A stretch of DNA of 26,519 nucleotides from Pelargonium nanum (Eukaryota; Streptophyta; Magnoliopsida; Geraniales; Geraniaceae), in contig JAYMTF010001079.1 of assembly GCA_036897485.1 (NCBI GenBank), positions 1-26,519 on the forward strand. The letters are read 5' to 3'. The notes under the pieces are model-generated. The model did no database searches. It was not told the origin of the DNA and saw nothing but the letters and a program-made list of their open reading frames with translations. Both the position numbers and the translations under genes were made by a program. This document shows positions 25,401 through 26,519 of this stretch, piece after piece. Numbering within the stretch: position 1 is the first letter of the stretch; every line of letters begins with the position of its first letter.

Positions 25401-26420
25401 TAGGCAAATTGTTGAACCACGTTAAATTTCAGTGTGCATTGTTTATTCTTTATTTCCGCTTTTTGTATCTTTGGCTTGCATTATTATTTGTTGTGACACA
25501 CGCTTAGAATTGAGTCGAATATTTTGATTGTCGGATAACAGGAGATACGCAACAGAATGTTAGTAATAGTACTCATGGTACTTCAACTTCAAATCATTAT
25601 CATCAGGAATGTGTGACATGAGCCTATTATAATAGTGCCGTCAAATACAGTTTGCAATGTGTCCCAACTGATTATGTGTACTGTCCTTGGTTTGTCTGAA
25701 TCCTCATTCAGTCTGGCGAAACCCTTATATTTTCTTTTATTATAAAATGTACTGCCGTGCTTTTCACTATTCTTTCATGAATCCTATGTGTTCCTCATAT
25801 TTTCTTTTATTATAGAATGTACTGCCGTGCCTTTTTCTATTCTTTCATGGATGCTATTGCTAAGTGTTCTTAATATATTGTCGCAATCACTCTTATCTCT
25901 GAAGTTGAGATTCAGTTACCTTCTATACAAAATTATAATTGCAAGACACTAGAAGTAGATATATTCAATATTACTTGGTAGTAACTTAATAAGTAGACAT
26001 ATAAGTATTAAGTATCCAAGTATTGTAATGTTAGAACACTTTCTCTAAAATGTTATTTCATAACCATTTTTCTTTATAACTCTCTTGTGTTGGCTGAAAG
26101 GAGCAAGCCTTCTGTGACCAGTTTTGGATAACCTTACTGCATTGCAGGTTTTACTGGGATAGATGATCCGTACGAACCACCATTAAATTGTGAGGTATGT
26201 ATTGACACACAAAAAAAATCAAGACCATACACGCATGGATTTCATTACAAGTTCTGAGAATGATGGTTACTGTAATGTGTCTCATTGAACTGAACAATGT
26301 CTTTTCCCATTTATCCAGATAGAGCTTCAACCAAAAGACGGGGTTTGCCCCACGCCTGGTGAAATGACGGGGCGAGTTGTGTCTTACCTGGAGGAGAAAG
26401 GATTTCTTCATCAACAATGA
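22485..26420 (+). CDS. APK3: Adenylyl-sulfate (APS) kinase, cytosolic APK3-like (6 coding exons, 208 aa)
   Basis: APS kinase phosphorylates adenosine 5'-phosphosulfate with ATP to give PAPS, the sulfate donor for sulfotransferases. Exons: 22485-22608, 23857-24006, 24619-24737, 24810-24894, 26148-26194, 26319-26420; all GT/AG, 627 nt, frame exact. The P-loop is GLSGSGKS (37-44), split by the first coding intron. Also visible are [10 protein letters not shown] (65-74), [34 protein letters not shown] (108-120), [31 protein letters not shown] and the C-terminal EKGFLHQQ. There is no transit peptide: the catalytic fold starts within 10 residues of the Met, and no upstream in-frame ATG is seen. This matches the short cytosolic isoform rather than the plastid ones. 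The N-terminal regulatory cysteine of plastid APKs is a proline here (P15). Introns 1 and 4 of the coding part exceed 1.2 kb. Confidence 0.95.
25727..25856. repeat. 70-bp tandem duplication in an APS kinase intron
   Basis: ATATTTTCTTTTATTATA(A/G)AATGTACTGCCGTGC begins at 25727 and again at 25797, a period of 70 bases, and similarity continues through CTATTCTTTCATG(A/G)AT. A few substitutions separate the copies. It is intronic, and no coding consequence is expected. Confidence 0.9.
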
Positions 26421-26519
26421 TTGTCTCAATTTGTGCTCTTCCAGTCTTGCTATTATTCCATTGATCTGCAATTGGAAGACATCATCTAAACGGCCGCTAC
26501 TGATCAGATCCCTTTTGTG
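26421..26519 (+). other. Start of the APS kinase 3' UTR
   Basis: The last 99 bases follow the TGA of the APS kinase. No poly(A) signal is reached before the window ends. Confidence 0.7.

Overview
The window is nuclear genomic DNA from a flowering plant. A eudicot fits best: AT-rich intergenic DNA, many short introns with GT/AG borders, TATA boxes, telo-box and TGGGCC promoter motifs, CACTA-type transposon ends, and plant-specific protein families. I cannot name the species from sequence alone. Six protein-coding genes are supported, and I rebuilt five with several introns exon by exon from reading frame and splice phase.

Left part (about 1-7.2 kb): GAR1, the H/ACA snoRNP core subunit, lies on the plus strand (617-2182, 4 exons, 201 aa). 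It converges on an NAD-type glutamate dehydrogenase of the GDH1/beta class on the minus strand (2920-5173, 9 coding exons, 411 aa). The GDH leader appears to carry two introns and two short upstream ORFs, and runs back to a TATA box near 7190. Middle left (about 7.2-12.2 kb): a 5 kb stretch with no supportable gene. It holds an isolated CACTA-type terminus, a second CACTA-like decayed end, a diverged two-copy repeat, a perfect 27-bp tandem repeat and an AAT/AAC microsatellite. Middle (12.2-14.3 kb): an F-box/LRR-type protein on the minus strand (3 exons, 381 aa), then about 2.2 kb of AT-rich DNA without genes.

Right part (16.5-26.5 kb): a small plus-strand gene (88 aa, membrane-anchored, function unknown) converges on a minus-strand J-domain membrane protein, probably plastid-targeted (320 aa, 3 exons). 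The latter is head to head with an APS kinase of the short, APK3-like cytosolic type (208 aa, 6 coding exons plus a leader exon) that runs to the right edge. Their starts are separated by a compact, probably bidirectional promoter with several TGGGCC/GGCCCA (site II) motifs.

The genes do not form a pathway or operon. GAR1 serves rRNA pseudouridylation, GDH works at the carbon/nitrogen junction in mitochondria, APS kinase makes PAPS for sulfation, and the F-box protein should recruit targets to an SCF ubiquitin ligase. Their shared neighbourhood is still informative: from memory, the GDH-GAR1 pair and the APK3, DnaJ and small-protein neighbours match two duplicated Arabidopsis segments (At3g03900-03920 and At5g18140-18180). 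The window then looks like a less fractionated version of one ancestral block. I found no sign of an unknown molecular system. The most useful points are the synteny, the missing regulatory cysteine in the APS kinase, the uORF-bearing GDH leader, and several small repeat or transposon footprints.
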